64,000 bases of DNA from Scandinavium sp036271055 (GCF_036271055.1 NZ_DATBBJ010000059.1:310001-374000); one strand, 5' to 3'. Shown: positions 8,563 through 17,520, counted from the stretch's first letter. The notes: generated from the sequence alone by a model not told the origin. Made by a program: numbers and translations.

Positions 8563-9849
8563 ATGGCTGATACAAAGGCAAAGCTCACTCTCAACGGTGA
8601 AGCAGCTATCGAACTGGATGTGCTAAAAGGCACGCTCGGCGAAGACGTTATTGACATCCGTACCCTCGGTTCAAAAGGGATGTTCACTTTTGACCCCGGT
8701 TTCACCTCTACCGCATCCTGCGAATCTAAAATCACTTTCATCGACGGTGACGAAGGTATTCTGCTGCATCGCGGTTTCCCAATCGATCAGCTGGCGACAG
8801 AATCTAACTACCTTGAAGTCTGCTACATCCTGCTGAACGGCGAAAAGCCGACCCAGGCGCAGTACGACGAATTCTGTACCATCGTGACCCGTCACACCAT
8901 GATCCACGAACAGATCACCCGTCTGTTCCACGGCTTCCGTCGTGACTCACACCCAATGGCGGTGATGTGTGGCGTAACCGGCGCACTGGCGGCGTTTTAT
9001 CACGATGCCATGGACGTGAATAACCCACGCCACCGTGAAATCGCGGCATTCCGTCTGCTGTCGAAAATGCCAACCATGGCTGCGATGAGCTACAAATATT
9101 CCATCGGTCAGCCTTTTGTTTATCCACGCAACGACCTCTCTTACGCTGGCAACTTCCTCAACATGATGTTCTCCACGCCGTGTGAAGAGTATGTGGTGAA
9201 CCCGGTTCTGGAACGTGCGATGGACCGTATTCTGATCCTGCACGCGGATCACGAACAGAACGCCTCCACCTCGACCGTACGTACCGCAGGCTCTTCCGGC
9301 GCGAACCCGTTCGCCTGTATCGCTGCGGGCATTGCGTCCCTGTGGGGACCGGCGCACGGCGGTGCCAACGAAGCGGCACTGAAGATGCTGGAAGAAATCA
9401 GCACCGTTGAGCACATTCCTGAATTTGTTCGTCGCGCGAAAGACAAGAACGATTCGTTCCGCCTGATGGGCTTTGGTCACCGTGTTTACAAAAACTATGA
9501 CCCACGCGCCACCGTGATGCGTGAAACCTGCCATGAAGTGCTGAAAGAACTCGGCACCAAAGACGACCTGTTGCAGGTGGCGATGGAACTTGAGCACATC
9601 GCGCTGAACGACCCGTACTTCATCGAGAAGAAACTCTACCCGAACGTAGACTTCTACTCAGGCATCATCCTGAAAGCGATGGGCATTCCGTCTTCCATGT
9701 TTACCGTTATCTTCGCCATGGCGCGTACCGTAGGCTGGATCGCACACTGGAGCGAAATGCACAGCGAAGGCATGAAAATTGCCCGTCCTCGCCAGCTGTA
9801 CACCGGCTACGAGAAACGTGAATTCAGTTCAGATGTTAAAAAACACTAA
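8563..9849 (+). CDS. gltA: Citrate synthase, type II hexameric
   Basis: 428 aa, one more than in E. coli because the C-terminus ends VKKH. It condenses acetyl-CoA and oxaloacetate to citrate. The long N-terminal beta domain (ITFIDGDEGILLHRGFPIDQL) marks the NADH-inhibited Gram-negative type. Catalytic segments are present: WGPAHGGANEAALKML (first catalytic His), MGFGHRVYKNYDPRA (second His) and NVDFYSGI (Asp). The ATG at 8563 follows AAGGAGACCGTAA. It is a single-gene unit closed by a terminator at 9871. Confidence 0.98.
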   Translation: MADTKAKLTLNGEAAIELDVLKGTLGEDVIDIRTLGSKGMFTFDPGFTSTASCESKITFIDGDEGILLHRGFPIDQLATESNYLEVCYILLNGEKPTQAQYDEFCTIVTRHTMIHEQITRLFHGFRRDSHPMAVMCGVTGALAAFYHDAMDVNNPRHREIAAFRLLSKMPTMAAMSYKYSIGQPFVYPRNDLSYAGNFLNMMFSTPCEEYVVNPVLERAMDRILILHADHEQNASTSTVRTAGSSGANPFACIAAGIASLWGPAHGGANEAALKMLEEISTVEHIPEFVRRAKDKNDSFRLMGFGHRVYKNYDPRATVMRETCHEVLKELGTKDDLLQVAMELEHIALNDPYFIEKKLYPNVDFYSGIILKAMGIPSSMFTVIFAMARTVGWIAHWSEMHSEGMKIARPRQLYTGYEKREFSSDVKKH

Positions 9850-9870
9850 GCTGTGTTGATGATGTGAAGA

Positions 9871-9894
9871 ACGCGCCCAAGGGCGCGTTTTTTT
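9871..9894 (+). terminator. Intrinsic terminator of gltA
   Basis: ACGCGCCC-AA-GGGCGCGT stem of eight base pairs followed by a run of T, 22 bp after the gltA stop. Confidence 0.9.
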
Positions 9895-9919
9895 ATTGGA
9901 ATATCAGCACGGTGAATCA

Positions 9920-9952
9920 CGTAGGCCCTGCAAGGCATCGCCGCCGCAGGGC
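9920..9952. repeat. Single degenerate REP element
   Basis: GTAGGCCCTGCAAGGCATCG, then CCGCCGCAGGGC, resembles a REP palindrome with its GTAGGCC tail. It lies between the convergent ends of gltA and pxpC, where E. coli has pxpA, nei and other genes. Confidence 0.6.
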
Positions 9953-9967
9953 AAAACCGTCAATGCC

Positions 9968-10900
9968 TTAATGTTCTCCGTTGAGCCGCCAGGCTAACTG
10001 CTCAAAATAGCGATGCTGATCGGCTCGTGCTTTCAGCGCGTCTTCCAGTGAACACGGCACAAAATGAATCGGCTGACCGAGTGGAATTTGCGCCAGTTGG
10101 TACATATCCGCTTCGATAATGCAGGCAATACGCGGGTAACCACCGGTTGTCTGCGCATCGTTCATCAACACGATCGGCTGACCGTTATGCGGCACCTGCA
10201 CCACGCCCGGCAACAAACCATGTGATAACAATTCACGGTCTGTGTTTCGCACCAATGGCTGCCCCTGCAGGCGATACCCCATGCGATTACTTTGTGGGCT
10301 AAGCTGCCACGGCGCGCGCCAGAAGTTCTCCTGCGATGCTGCATCAAACTCATGGTACTCCGGCCCCGGCAGCGCACGAATGCGGTTCCCGCGCTGTAAC
10401 TGTTTCACTCCTTGCGGACCATCAAATTCACGCGTCGAGGGGAACACATTCAGCTTATCGCCATCCTGCAACCGCCGCCCTTCCAGCCCCCCGATCCCCA
10501 CTTTCAGATCGGTACTGTAGGAACCCAGCACTTTCGGTACATCGATGCCACCCGCCACCGCCAGATAACTACGGATACCGTACAAAGGCCGTTTTAACAC
10601 CAGCGTTTGCCCGGCTTTCACCGCCAGTCGCCAGCCCGCCCAAACGGTTTTGTCATCCAGCGTGGCTTCACAGCCTGCTCCCGTTAGCGCAAACCAACCG
10701 TCGCGTTCGAACTGCACCGTAAACTGACCGAGGGTAATTTCTATCGCCGCAGCGTTGGGGTCGTTACCCACCAGCAAATTGGCGGTGAACAACGCAGGTT
10801 TATCGAGCGCACCACAGCGGCTCACGCCAGACTGACGCAGGCCATAGCGCCCTCCATCCTGAACGGAGGTATAAAGGCCCGAACGAATAATGTTCAGCAT
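9968..10900 (-). CDS. pxpC: 5-oxoprolinase subunit C
   Basis: 310 aa, biotin-dependent carboxylase-like (KipA/YbgK) domain along the whole length. Landmarks are SGLYTSVQDGGRYGLRQSGV, the central SYLAVAGGIDVP and VGIGGLEGRRLQDGD, and QTTGGYPRIACIIEAD. In E. coli PxpA, PxpB and PxpC together split 5-oxoproline to glutamate using ATP. Its start overlaps the pxpB stop by seven bases, so the pair is translationally coupled. The expected next gene, pxpA, is absent: gltA is the next gene, convergent, 118 bp away. Confidence 0.95.
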   Translation of the reverse strand: MLNIIRSGLYTSVQDGGRYGLRQSGVSRCGALDKPALFTANLLVGNDPNAAAIEITLGQFTVQFERDGWFALTGAGCEATLDDKTVWAGWRLAVKAGQTLVLKRPLYGIRSYLAVAGGIDVPKVLGSYSTDLKVGIGGLEGRRLQDGDKLNVFPSTREFDGPQGVKQLQRGNRIRALPGPEYHEFDAASQENFWRAPWQLSPQSNRMGYRLQGQPLVRNTDRELLSHGLLPGVVQVPHNGQPIVLMNDAQTTGGYPRIACIIEADMYQLAQIPLGQPIHFVPCSLEDALKARADQHRYFEQLAWRLNGEH

Positions 10901-11550
10901 ACGCCCTCCTTCTGCGGCACAAAGCGCACCGTATCGCCCGGTCGGAGCAACACCGGCTCTGGCTGGCGCGAGTCAAACATCGCCAACGACGTGTGACCGA
11001 TCAACTGCCAGCCACCCGGCGTATTGAGCGGGTAAATTCCGGTATGTTGACCGCCTATCCCTACGCTGCCCGCAGGCACGTGGATGCGTGGTTCAGCTCG
11101 ACGCGGCATCGCCAGTTTCGGCGAGAGTCCACCGAGATAAGCGAAGCCCGGCTGGAAGCCCAAAAACCACACCACGTAATCCTGTGACGCATGCAGTTCC
11201 ACCACCTGTTGCGGCGTGAGGCCGCTGTGTTCGGCGACCAGCGATAAATCCGGCCCCAACTCGCCGCCGTAAACCACCGGAATATCAATCTGGCGGGAAT
11301 CAGGTTCCAGCACCTCACTCTCTTCCCACCAGCGCTGAAGACGCTCAATCGCATCCAGCGCCCGCGACTGCGGATTGCGTAAAATCACCGTAATGTTATT
11401 CATCCCCGGAATGGCTTCCACCACTTCCGGGTATTCAGGCAAACGCTGAGTCAGACGCCAGATACGTTTCTGGCTCTCCAGCGTCACGGGCGGTTCCAGC
11501 TCCAGAACGACTGCCGTTTCTCCCAGCAGATAACAACGCGCTCGCTGCAC
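10894..11550 (-). CDS. pxpB: 5-oxoprolinase subunit B
   Basis: 218 aa, same length as in E. coli, beginning with GTG at 11550 (MQRARCYLLGETAVVLELEP). It is a KipI/allophanate-hydrolase subunit 1 domain; signature segments are EAIPGMNNITVIL, VVWFLGFQPGFAYLGGL and VGIGGQHTGIYPLNTPGGWQ. It works with PxpC as the ATP-using part of 5-oxoprolinase. It lies 15 bp after ybgI in the same direction. Confidence 0.95.
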   Translation of the reverse strand: MQRARCYLLGETAVVLELEPPVTLESQKRIWRLTQRLPEYPEVVEAIPGMNNITVILRNPQSRALDAIERLQRWWEESEVLEPDSRQIDIPVVYGGELGPDLSLVAEHSGLTPQQVVELHASQDYVVWFLGFQPGFAYLGGLSPKLAMPRRAEPRIHVPAGSVGIGGQHTGIYPLNTPGGWQLIGHTSLAMFDSRQPEPVLLRPGDTVRFVPQKEGVC

Positions 11551-11565
11551 TTTTGCCCTCTCTTA

Positions 11566-12309
11566 TCAGGCCGGATTAGGGATATCAATAAAGGTGACAT
11601 CCAGTTCGGTGTTTTCGGTCAGCCACTCGCTTAACGCACGAATGCCGCCGCGTTCGGTCGCGTGGTGACCGGCAGCATAAAAATGCAGGCCTTGTTCACG
11701 CGCCGAATGAATAGTTTGCTCTGACACTTCGCCGGTAATAAACGCATCGACGCCGAAACGCGCGGCGCTGTCGATAAAGCCCTGGCCGCCGCCGGTACAC
11801 CATGCGACGCGGGAGACTTTCTCCGGCCCGGTATCGCCGCACCACAGCGGTTTTCGACCCAGGCGTGCTTCAATCCACGAGGCATATTCCAGCCCGGAAA
11901 CCGGCATCGACAACTCGCCCCACGGCACCAGCGGTTCAATTTCGCCCTTAATGTTAATCCCGAGCAGCGCCGCCAGCTGGGCGTTGTTGCCAAGCTCAGG
12001 GTGCGCATCCAGCGGGAGATGCCAGCCGTACAAATTGATGTCATTCGCCAGTAGCGTTTTCAGGCGATTGCGCTTCATACCACGAATAATCGGCGATTCG
12101 TTCTTCCAGAAATAGCCGTGATGCACGATGACGGCATCCGCTTCCAGGCGCACCGCTTCATCCAGCAGCGCCTGGCTTGCGGTCACCCCGGTGACGATTT
12201 TGCGGATCGTTTCACGCCCTTCAACCTGCAAGCCATTCGGGCCGTAATCGCTGAACGTCCCCGCGTTAAGTTTCTCGTTGATCAGTTGTTCCAGTTCACT
12301 GTTTTTCAT
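11566..12309 (-). CDS. ybgI: NIF3-family metal-binding protein YbgI
   Basis: 247 aa from MKNSELEQLINEKLNAGTF (ATG at 12309); an upstream start 13 codons earlier lacks the family N-terminus. NIF3 domain with the dimetal-ligand motifs VIVHHGYFW, WHLPLDAHPELGNNA and the C-terminal YAAGHHATERGG. The E. coli protein forms a toroidal hexamer and binds GTP cyclohydrolase-like folds, but its function is not settled. It heads the ybgI-pxpB-pxpC unit. Confidence 0.95.
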   Translation of the reverse strand: MKNSELEQLINEKLNAGTFSDYGPNGLQVEGRETIRKIVTGVTASQALLDEAVRLEADAVIVHHGYFWKNESPIIRGMKRNRLKTLLANDINLYGWHLPLDAHPELGNNAQLAALLGINIKGEIEPLVPWGELSMPVSGLEYASWIEARLGRKPLWCGDTGPEKVSRVAWCTGGGQGFIDSAARFGVDAFITGEVSEQTIHSAREQGLHFYAAGHHATERGGIRALSEWLTENTELDVTFIDIPNPA

Positions 12310-12571
12310 CGTCACTCCAGACTTTCCTTTCGTTCTGAGGGATACCATAGCCGCCCGGCGGCATTACGTCGATAGCAGCACTGCGACGTTGAAAACATCG
12401 CGTTTTGTTTTGCGCAAAAAACGCTTAACTCACCGCAGCACAATCATGTATATTTATGCATTAGGACAGCATAGAAATTGAGCTTTTATACTCAAAGCAC
12501 ATGGATAGCATATAAGAAACGCATAATGCGGAATGATTATCTTCTGCAATTCTGGCAAGACTGAGAGCAAC
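12310..12571. promoter_or_regulatory. Divergent ybgI-dtpD intergenic region
   Basis: 262 bp between divergent genes. The half near dtpD (12410-12540) is A/T rich and contains several TATAxT-like stretches, fitting one promoter for each gene. I see no recognised operator. Confidence 0.5.
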
Positions 12572-14053
12572 ATGAAGACACCATCGTCACAACCCCGCGC
12601 TATCTATTACGTGGTGGCACTGCAAATTTGGGAATATTTTAGTTTTTACGGGATGCGCGCGCTGCTGATCCTGTATCTCACCAATCAACTGAAATACAAC
12701 GACAATCACGCTTATGCGCTGTTCAGCGCCTATTGCTCATTGGTGTATGTCACGCCAATTCTTGGCGGCTGGCTGGCGGATAAAGTCCTTGGCAACCGCA
12801 TGGCGGTGATGATCGGCGCCTTTTTAATGGCGGTCGGGCATCTGGTGCTCGGTGCCAGCGAAATGTCATCGCTGTTCCTTTACTTATCACTGGCAATTAT
12901 CGTTTGCGGCTACGGCCTGTTTAAATCGAACGTCAGTTGCCTGCTCGGCGAACTGTATGAACCCACCGATCCGCGTCGCGACGGCGGTTTTTCGCTGCTT
13001 TACGCCGCCGGTAACGTCGGGTCGATTATTGCGCCTATCGCCTGTGGCTACGTGCAGGAAGAGTACAGCTGGGCGATGGGCTTCGCGCTCGCCGCCATCG
13101 GGATGCTCGCCGGTCTGGTGATTTTCCTCTGCGGCAACCGCCATTTCAGCCATACCGTTGGCGTAAACAAAGCCGTGCTTCACAGCAAGAAACTGGCGGT
13201 TCCGGTTTGGGGCTGGCTGCTGGCACTGCTGGTCGTTTCGCCGATGATTATTGCCGTGCTGTTCTGGAAAGAGTGGTCACTGTACGCGCTGATTGTCGCC
13301 ACGGTGATTGGCCTGGTGATGCTCGGCCAAATCTACAAAAAAGCCGAAAACCAGAAACAGCGCAAAGAGCTTGGGCTTATCGTGGTACTGACGTTCTTCA
13401 GCCTGTTGTTCTGGGCCTTTGCGCAACAGGGCGGCAGTTCGATTAGCCTGTATATTGACCGTTTTGTGAACCGCGATATTCTCGGTTACGAAGTGCCGAC
13501 AGCGATGTTCCAGTCGGTGAATGGCTTTGCGGTGATGCTGTGCGGGATTTTCCTCGCATGGGTGGTGAAAGAGTCCGTAACGGGAAATCGCGCGGTGCGC
13601 ATCTGGGGTAAATATGCGTTGGGTCTCGGGCTGATGAGCGCAGGCTTCTGCATCCTGACCCTGAGCGCGCGCTGGTCGGCTTCTTACGGTCACTCTTCCA
13701 TGCCATTGATGGTATTGGGCATGGCGGTGATGGGCTTTGCCGAACTGTTTATCGACCCGGTGGCGATGGCGCAAATCACACGTATCGAAATCCCCGGGGT
13801 GACGGGCGTGCTGACGGGCATCTATATGCTGCTGTCCGGGGCGATTGCCAACTACGTTGCAGGCGTTATCGCCGATCAGACGTCGCAGAGTTCGTTTGAT
13901 GCCGCAGGCGCTATCAACTACTCGATCAACGCCTATATCGATGTGTTTAGCCAGATAACCTGCGGCTCGCTGGCGTGTGTCGCCGTGGTGCTGGTTATCT
14001 GGCTCGGTCATGCGATGAAAGTTCGCACTCGTCGTCTGGCGCTAGGAGCCTAA
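12572..14053 (+). CDS. dtpD: Proton-dependent di/tripeptide transporter DtpD
   Basis: 493 aa from MKTPSSQPRAIYYVVALQIW, the usual length; a longer open frame from 12533 adds 13 codons without family similarity. POT/PTR family with about 14 transmembrane helices. In helix 1 the family ExxER motif reads QIWEYFSFYG, as I recall for DtpD of E. coli. Family signatures GGWLADKVLGNR and FSLLYAAGNVGSIIAP are present. It imports small peptides with protons across the inner membrane. Its stop overlaps the stop of convergent phr by three bases. Confidence 0.97.
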   Translation: MKTPSSQPRAIYYVVALQIWEYFSFYGMRALLILYLTNQLKYNDNHAYALFSAYCSLVYVTPILGGWLADKVLGNRMAVMIGAFLMAVGHLVLGASEMSSLFLYLSLAIIVCGYGLFKSNVSCLLGELYEPTDPRRDGGFSLLYAAGNVGSIIAPIACGYVQEEYSWAMGFALAAIGMLAGLVIFLCGNRHFSHTVGVNKAVLHSKKLAVPVWGWLLALLVVSPMIIAVLFWKEWSLYALIVATVIGLVMLGQIYKKAENQKQRKELGLIVVLTFFSLLFWAFAQQGGSSISLYIDRFVNRDILGYEVPTAMFQSVNGFAVMLCGIFLAWVVKESVTGNRAVRIWGKYALGLGLMSAGFCILTLSARWSASYGHSSMPLMVLGMAVMGFAELFIDPVAMAQITRIEIPGVTGVLTGIYMLLSGAIANYVAGVIADQTSQSSFDAAGAINYSINAYIDVFSQITCGSLACVAVVLVIWLGHAMKVRTRRLALGA

Positions 14054-15468
14054 GCCTTTCTGGCGGCTTCATACGCCGCCAGCGTCTCCAGCCGCGCCTG
14101 TTTGTGTTCCACAATCGGGCGCGGATATTCCAGTTCTCTCCCCTCTTTTTCTGCCCACAACCACGGTTCGTGAATGGCCTTTTCCGGCACCGCATGCAGT
14201 TCCGGTAACCAGTGACGAATAAACGCCCCTGTTTTGTCGAACCGTTCACCCTGCGTCGTTGGATTGAAAATGCGAAAATAAGGTGCCGCATCAGTGCCCG
14301 TTGACGCCGCCCACTGCCAGCCGCCGTTATTCGCCGCTAAGTCACCATCGACCAGCTGCGAGATGAAATATTTCTCCCCTTCGCGCCAGTCAATCAGCAA
14401 ATCCTTCACCAGAAAACTGGCGACAATCATCCGCAAGCGGTTATGCATCCAGCCGGTTTCGTTGAGCTGGCGCATGGCCGCATCGACAATTGGATAGCCT
14501 GTTTTCCCCTGCTGCCAGGCCATTAACGCGTTTTGGTCATCATTCCATTTCACTTTATCCGTCCAGCTGATAAACGGCTTATGACGACAAAGTTCAGGAT
14601 GAAACGTCATCAGGTGACGGTAAAACTCGCGCCAGATAAGTTCATTCAGCCATACCGCACCGGGGCCGCCTTCCAGCGCCTGCGGGCACTCGGTGAGAAG
14701 ACGATGCAAACACTGGCGCGGAGAAAGCACGCCAAGCGTCAGGCAAGCTGAAAGACGACTGGTGCCTTCAACCGCCGGAAAGTCACGTTTATCTTCGTAT
14801 TCATGAGCCTGCTGCTGGCAAAAATAGCGCAACCGGGCGATGGCACTCTTTTCATCCGCTGCGAACAACTCTGGGTCGAACGGTTGTTGTGGGTAATTAA
14901 GGCTGATCGCCGGGAGCGCAGTTTCAGCAAGGGCAGGCTCACGTAATGCTGGCGCTGACACGCACTCGGGTAACCCTTCTTTCAACCGTTTGAGATAAGC
15001 ATTTTTAAACGGGGTGAAGACCTTATACATCTGGTGATTGCCAGTCATGACGCTGCCGGGAGCCAGCATGACGCTGTCGTCAAATCCCTGACAGATAACC
15101 GTCTCCAGCGTTTTTTCTACCTGAACATCGCGCTTACGCTCATTGATTTCGTACTGGTAGTTATAAAAAAGCCGGTCAACCTGATGCTCCTCGCAAATCT
15201 GCCTGATTTCGCCCACCGATGCAGCGAAATCAGCCACTTCGCGGAACAACAGCGGAATGCCTTTTGACGCAAGCTGGCTTTGCAACGCGTTCAAATGTGT
15301 TTGTAAAAATGCCGCCTGACGCGGGGCCATTTGATGCTGCTGCCACTGTTGCGGCGTGGCGATAAACAAGGCAATCACTTTAGCCTGACGGTCACGACAG
15401 GCAGCGGCCAGCGCCAGATTATCGTGCAGGCGTAAATCGGTGCGAAACCAGACCAGATGGGTGGTCAT
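14050..15468 (-). CDS. phr: Deoxyribodipyrimidine photolyase (class I CPD)
   Basis: 472 aa from MTTHLVWFRTDLRLHDNLAL at 15468, the E. coli length. N-terminal alpha/beta domain (about 1-130) for the antenna folate, C-terminal helical FAD domain with WREFYRHLM, GYPIVDAAMRQLNETGWMHN and DGDLAANNGGWQWAASTGTD, which contain the FAD and DNA contacts. It repairs cyclobutane pyrimidine dimers using light. It lies 10 bp after ybgA, so the two form an operon. Confidence 0.98.
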   Translation of the reverse strand: MTTHLVWFRTDLRLHDNLALAAACRDRQAKVIALFIATPQQWQQHQMAPRQAAFLQTHLNALQSQLASKGIPLLFREVADFAASVGEIRQICEEHQVDRLFYNYQYEINERKRDVQVEKTLETVICQGFDDSVMLAPGSVMTGNHQMYKVFTPFKNAYLKRLKEGLPECVSAPALREPALAETALPAISLNYPQQPFDPELFAADEKSAIARLRYFCQQQAHEYEDKRDFPAVEGTSRLSACLTLGVLSPRQCLHRLLTECPQALEGGPGAVWLNELIWREFYRHLMTFHPELCRHKPFISWTDKVKWNDDQNALMAWQQGKTGYPIVDAAMRQLNETGWMHNRLRMIVASFLVKDLLIDWREGEKYFISQLVDGDLAANNGGWQWAASTGTDAAPYFRIFNPTTQGERFDKTGAFIRHWLPELHAVPEKAIHEPWLWAEKEGRELEYPRPIVEHKQARLETLAAYEAARKA

Positions 15469-15478
15469 AACTCTCCGG

Positions 15479-16435
15479 TTAATGTCCGTAACGTAAACGT
15501 AAGGCTTCCGGCCACGGGTCAAAATAACGCTGCCCGGCCAGATAAGCATCAGGAAATTCAGCCATATAGTGTTTTAACAGCGTGACGGGTGCAAGCAGCG
15601 GCTGCGTGCCTTGTCGATATCGGTCAATCAGATCCGCCAACTCCTGGCGCTGACGGCTATTGAGCTGTTTGCGGAAATAGCCCTGCACATGCATCAGCAC
15701 GTTGGTGTGATTGCGACGCGTCGCGGGATGCGCCATTAACGTCATCAGGCGCAGGCGATACTCAATGAAATAATCCTCTAACGAGGCCCATTCCCCCATC
15801 GCTGCGACAAACCGCCCTAATTCGCGGTACAGCGGCTGTGAATGCGCCAGCAACAAGAGTTTATATCGGCTGTGGAACGCCATCAGTTCACCGCGATTCA
15901 GACCCCGCTCACGAATAGAGTGCAGTTCATGCAAGGCATAGATACGTTCCACAAAGTTCTCGCGCAGCACCGGATCCTGCAATCGCCCGTTTTCTTCCAC
16001 AGGTAGCCAGGGATACGTCTCCATTAACAACTTCGTGAAAATACCTTGCCCATTTTTTTGGCTGTAGTCGCTGGCGGCTTCATAGACTCTGACCCGCTCC
16101 ATCCCGCAACTCGGGGAATTTGCACAGACGATGTAGCCGCACAAGTTTTCAAAACGTGAAATGCGCTTATGGGTGAATCTGCGCATGGCATCGGTTAAAT
16201 CACCGTCTCGTTTATCGCTAAAACGCAGTTGTACGCTGCCCTGCTCATCTTTCACCAGCCGCAGCGCAGGCCGCGGCACAGGCAACCCAATCGCCACTTC
16301 CGGACAAACAGGTTCAAATTCAACCCACTGGCCCAGGTCTTCCACTGCAAAGGTCAGACGTTTATGGCCGCCATCGAAACGCACCGTTTCGCCTAATAAG
16401 CAGGCGCTAATGCCAACCGGGATTTTCTCACTCAT
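15479..16435 (-). CDS. ybgA: YbgA, two-domain DUF523-DUF1722 protein
   Basis: 318 aa from the ATG at 16435, which has AGGAG five bases upstream; a GTG two codons earlier overlaps that site and is less likely. Residues 4-150 are a DUF523 (TudS-like) domain with SACLLGETVRFDGGHK (Cys12), EPVCPEV (Cys44), Cys104 and NSPSCGMERVRVY (Cys110), the cysteines expected for an Fe-S cluster. Residues about 190-310 are DUF1722. As I recall, E. coli K-12 YbgA keeps only the DUF1722 part (169 aa). DUF523 proteins include a thiouracil desulfidase; substrate here is unknown. It is upstream of phr. Confidence 0.9.
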   Translation of the reverse strand: MSEKIPVGISACLLGETVRFDGGHKRLTFAVEDLGQWVEFEPVCPEVAIGLPVPRPALRLVKDEQGSVQLRFSDKRDGDLTDAMRRFTHKRISRFENLCGYIVCANSPSCGMERVRVYEAASDYSQKNGQGIFTKLLMETYPWLPVEENGRLQDPVLRENFVERIYALHELHSIRERGLNRGELMAFHSRYKLLLLAHSQPLYRELGRFVAAMGEWASLEDYFIEYRLRLMTLMAHPATRRNHTNVLMHVQGYFRKQLNSRQRQELADLIDRYRQGTQPLLAPVTLLKHYMAEFPDAYLAGQRYFDPWPEALRLRYGH

Positions 16436-16586
16436 AACCACTCCTTTCAGGCATCTATAAGAAGTGTAGACGCGTGGGCCGCGTGACTCACATCTGAAGA
16501 CCTATCAAATTTATCCTTATTATCCATAGTGCGATATATTGGTAGGATTATCGTAAAACACTCTTTTTATCACAGGTAATTCGGCA

Positions 16587-16934
16587 ATGGCTCTGATCCC
16601 TAAAAACTACACGCGGCTGGAAAGCGGCTACCGTGAGAAAGCACTCAAAATTTATCCGTGGGTATGCGGGCGCTGCTCGCGGGAATTTGTGTATTCAAAC
16701 CTGCGTGAATTGACGGTTCACCATATCGATCATGATCATACCAATAACCCGGCGGATGGTAGCAACTGGGAGTTGTTGTGCCTCTATTGCCATGATCACG
16801 AACATTCGAAGTACACCGAAGCTGACCAGTACGGCTCAACCGTTGTGGCAGGTGAGGATGCGCAAAATGACATTGATGCGGCAACCTATAATCCGTTTGC
16901 CGATTTAAAGTCGATGCTGAATAAGAAGAAATGA
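16587..16934 (+). CDS. yajD: HNH nuclease-family protein YajD
   Basis: 115 aa, same length as E. coli YajD and very similar. HNH fold with two zinc cysteine pairs, VCGRCSREF and CLYCHDHEH, around the catalytic HHIDHDHTNNP and the NWELLCLYCH helix. The function is not established; small HNH proteins nick or cleave nucleic acid. Its position is odd: in E. coli yajD lies beside tsx, not between ybgA and ybfA. It is a single gene with its own promoter space (16436-16586) and a terminator. Confidence 0.93.
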   Translation: MALIPKNYTRLESGYREKALKIYPWVCGRCSREFVYSNLRELTVHHIDHDHTNNPADGSNWELLCLYCHDHEHSKYTEADQYGSTVVAGEDAQNDIDAATYNPFADLKSMLNKKK

Positions 16935-16960
16935 TCTCTGGCCCGTAAAGGGTCAGACAT

Positions 16961-16998
16961 AAAAAAACCGCCACGTTTTTACGTTGGCGGTTTTTTTA
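16961..16998. terminator. Bidirectional terminator between yajD and ybfA
   Basis: AAAAAAACCGCCACG, a short A/T loop, then a matching GGCGG and a run of T. The A run on one side and the T run on the other allow termination of yajD (+) and ybfA (-). Confidence 0.9.
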
Positions 16999-17020
16999 TG
17001 TCTGCTAAAGCGGTTCAGGC

Positions 17021-17221
17021 TTAGTAGTAATCACAGGTCGCTTTTTCGGCCTGATCCATCCACACCGGTTTGTCGCTGGTTTTTGACCAGACACGGTGCA
17101 GGTAGCTGTAAAAACGCCCGCGATCTTTCCAGAACAGCATCACCGGCAAGGCCACAACACCCGCCACGACGGCGAAAGCTCGACGCATCAATACAACATG
17201 TGCAGGAAACTCTTTGTACAT
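17021..17221 (-). CDS. ybfA: Small membrane protein YbfA (DUF2517)
   Basis: 66 aa. One transmembrane segment (about 12-30, RRAFAVVAGVVALPVMLFW) followed by a conserved basic tail ending FYSYLHRVWSKTSDKPVW. It closely matches E. coli YbfA (68 aa). The ATG at 17221 has GGGGAGAG upstream. Function unknown. It is divergent from the kdp operon, sharing its intergenic region. Confidence 0.92.
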   Translation of the reverse strand: MYKEFPAHVVLMRRAFAVVAGVVALPVMLFWKDRGRFYSYLHRVWSKTSDKPVWMDQAEKATCDYY

Positions 17222-17520
17222 AATCTCTCTCCCCTTTCATGGCCGGCAACACACGCCGGTAAACGTTATCTGGCTAAAATAATACCTTCTTGTGTGTAAC
17301 TTTACTACTCATCCGACCACTTTTTTAGCCCATTTTAGGCTTCTTTACACAGCGCCCCGTAATTAAGTTACGCAAAAGTTAAATTAATACTAACCATTAG
17401 TTAATTAATGGCTTTTGCCATTTTTATACTTTTTTTACACCCCGCCCCGCCTTTTTTGCGAATTCTTTGCACCGAAAATCCTACCTTTAGCGCAGATCAT
17501 TCAACACCTGGAGGTGGACT
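17222..17520. promoter_or_regulatory. ybfA-kdpF control region
   Basis: 299 bp, A/T rich near 17380-17440. It contains the KdpE operator at 17418-17440 and, downstream of it, the kdpF promoter, with GGAGG six bases before the GTG of kdpF. Confidence 0.8.
17418..17440 (+). promoter_or_regulatory. KdpE operator of the kdp promoter
   Basis: CCATTTTTATACTTTTTTTA followed by CACC matches the T-rich KdpE-binding sequence known upstream of E. coli kdpF. It lies about 80 bp before the start codon, in place to activate a promoter around 17457-17487 (weak TTGCGA and TACCTT elements). Phosphorylated KdpE would turn on the operon when potassium is scarce. Confidence 0.75.
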
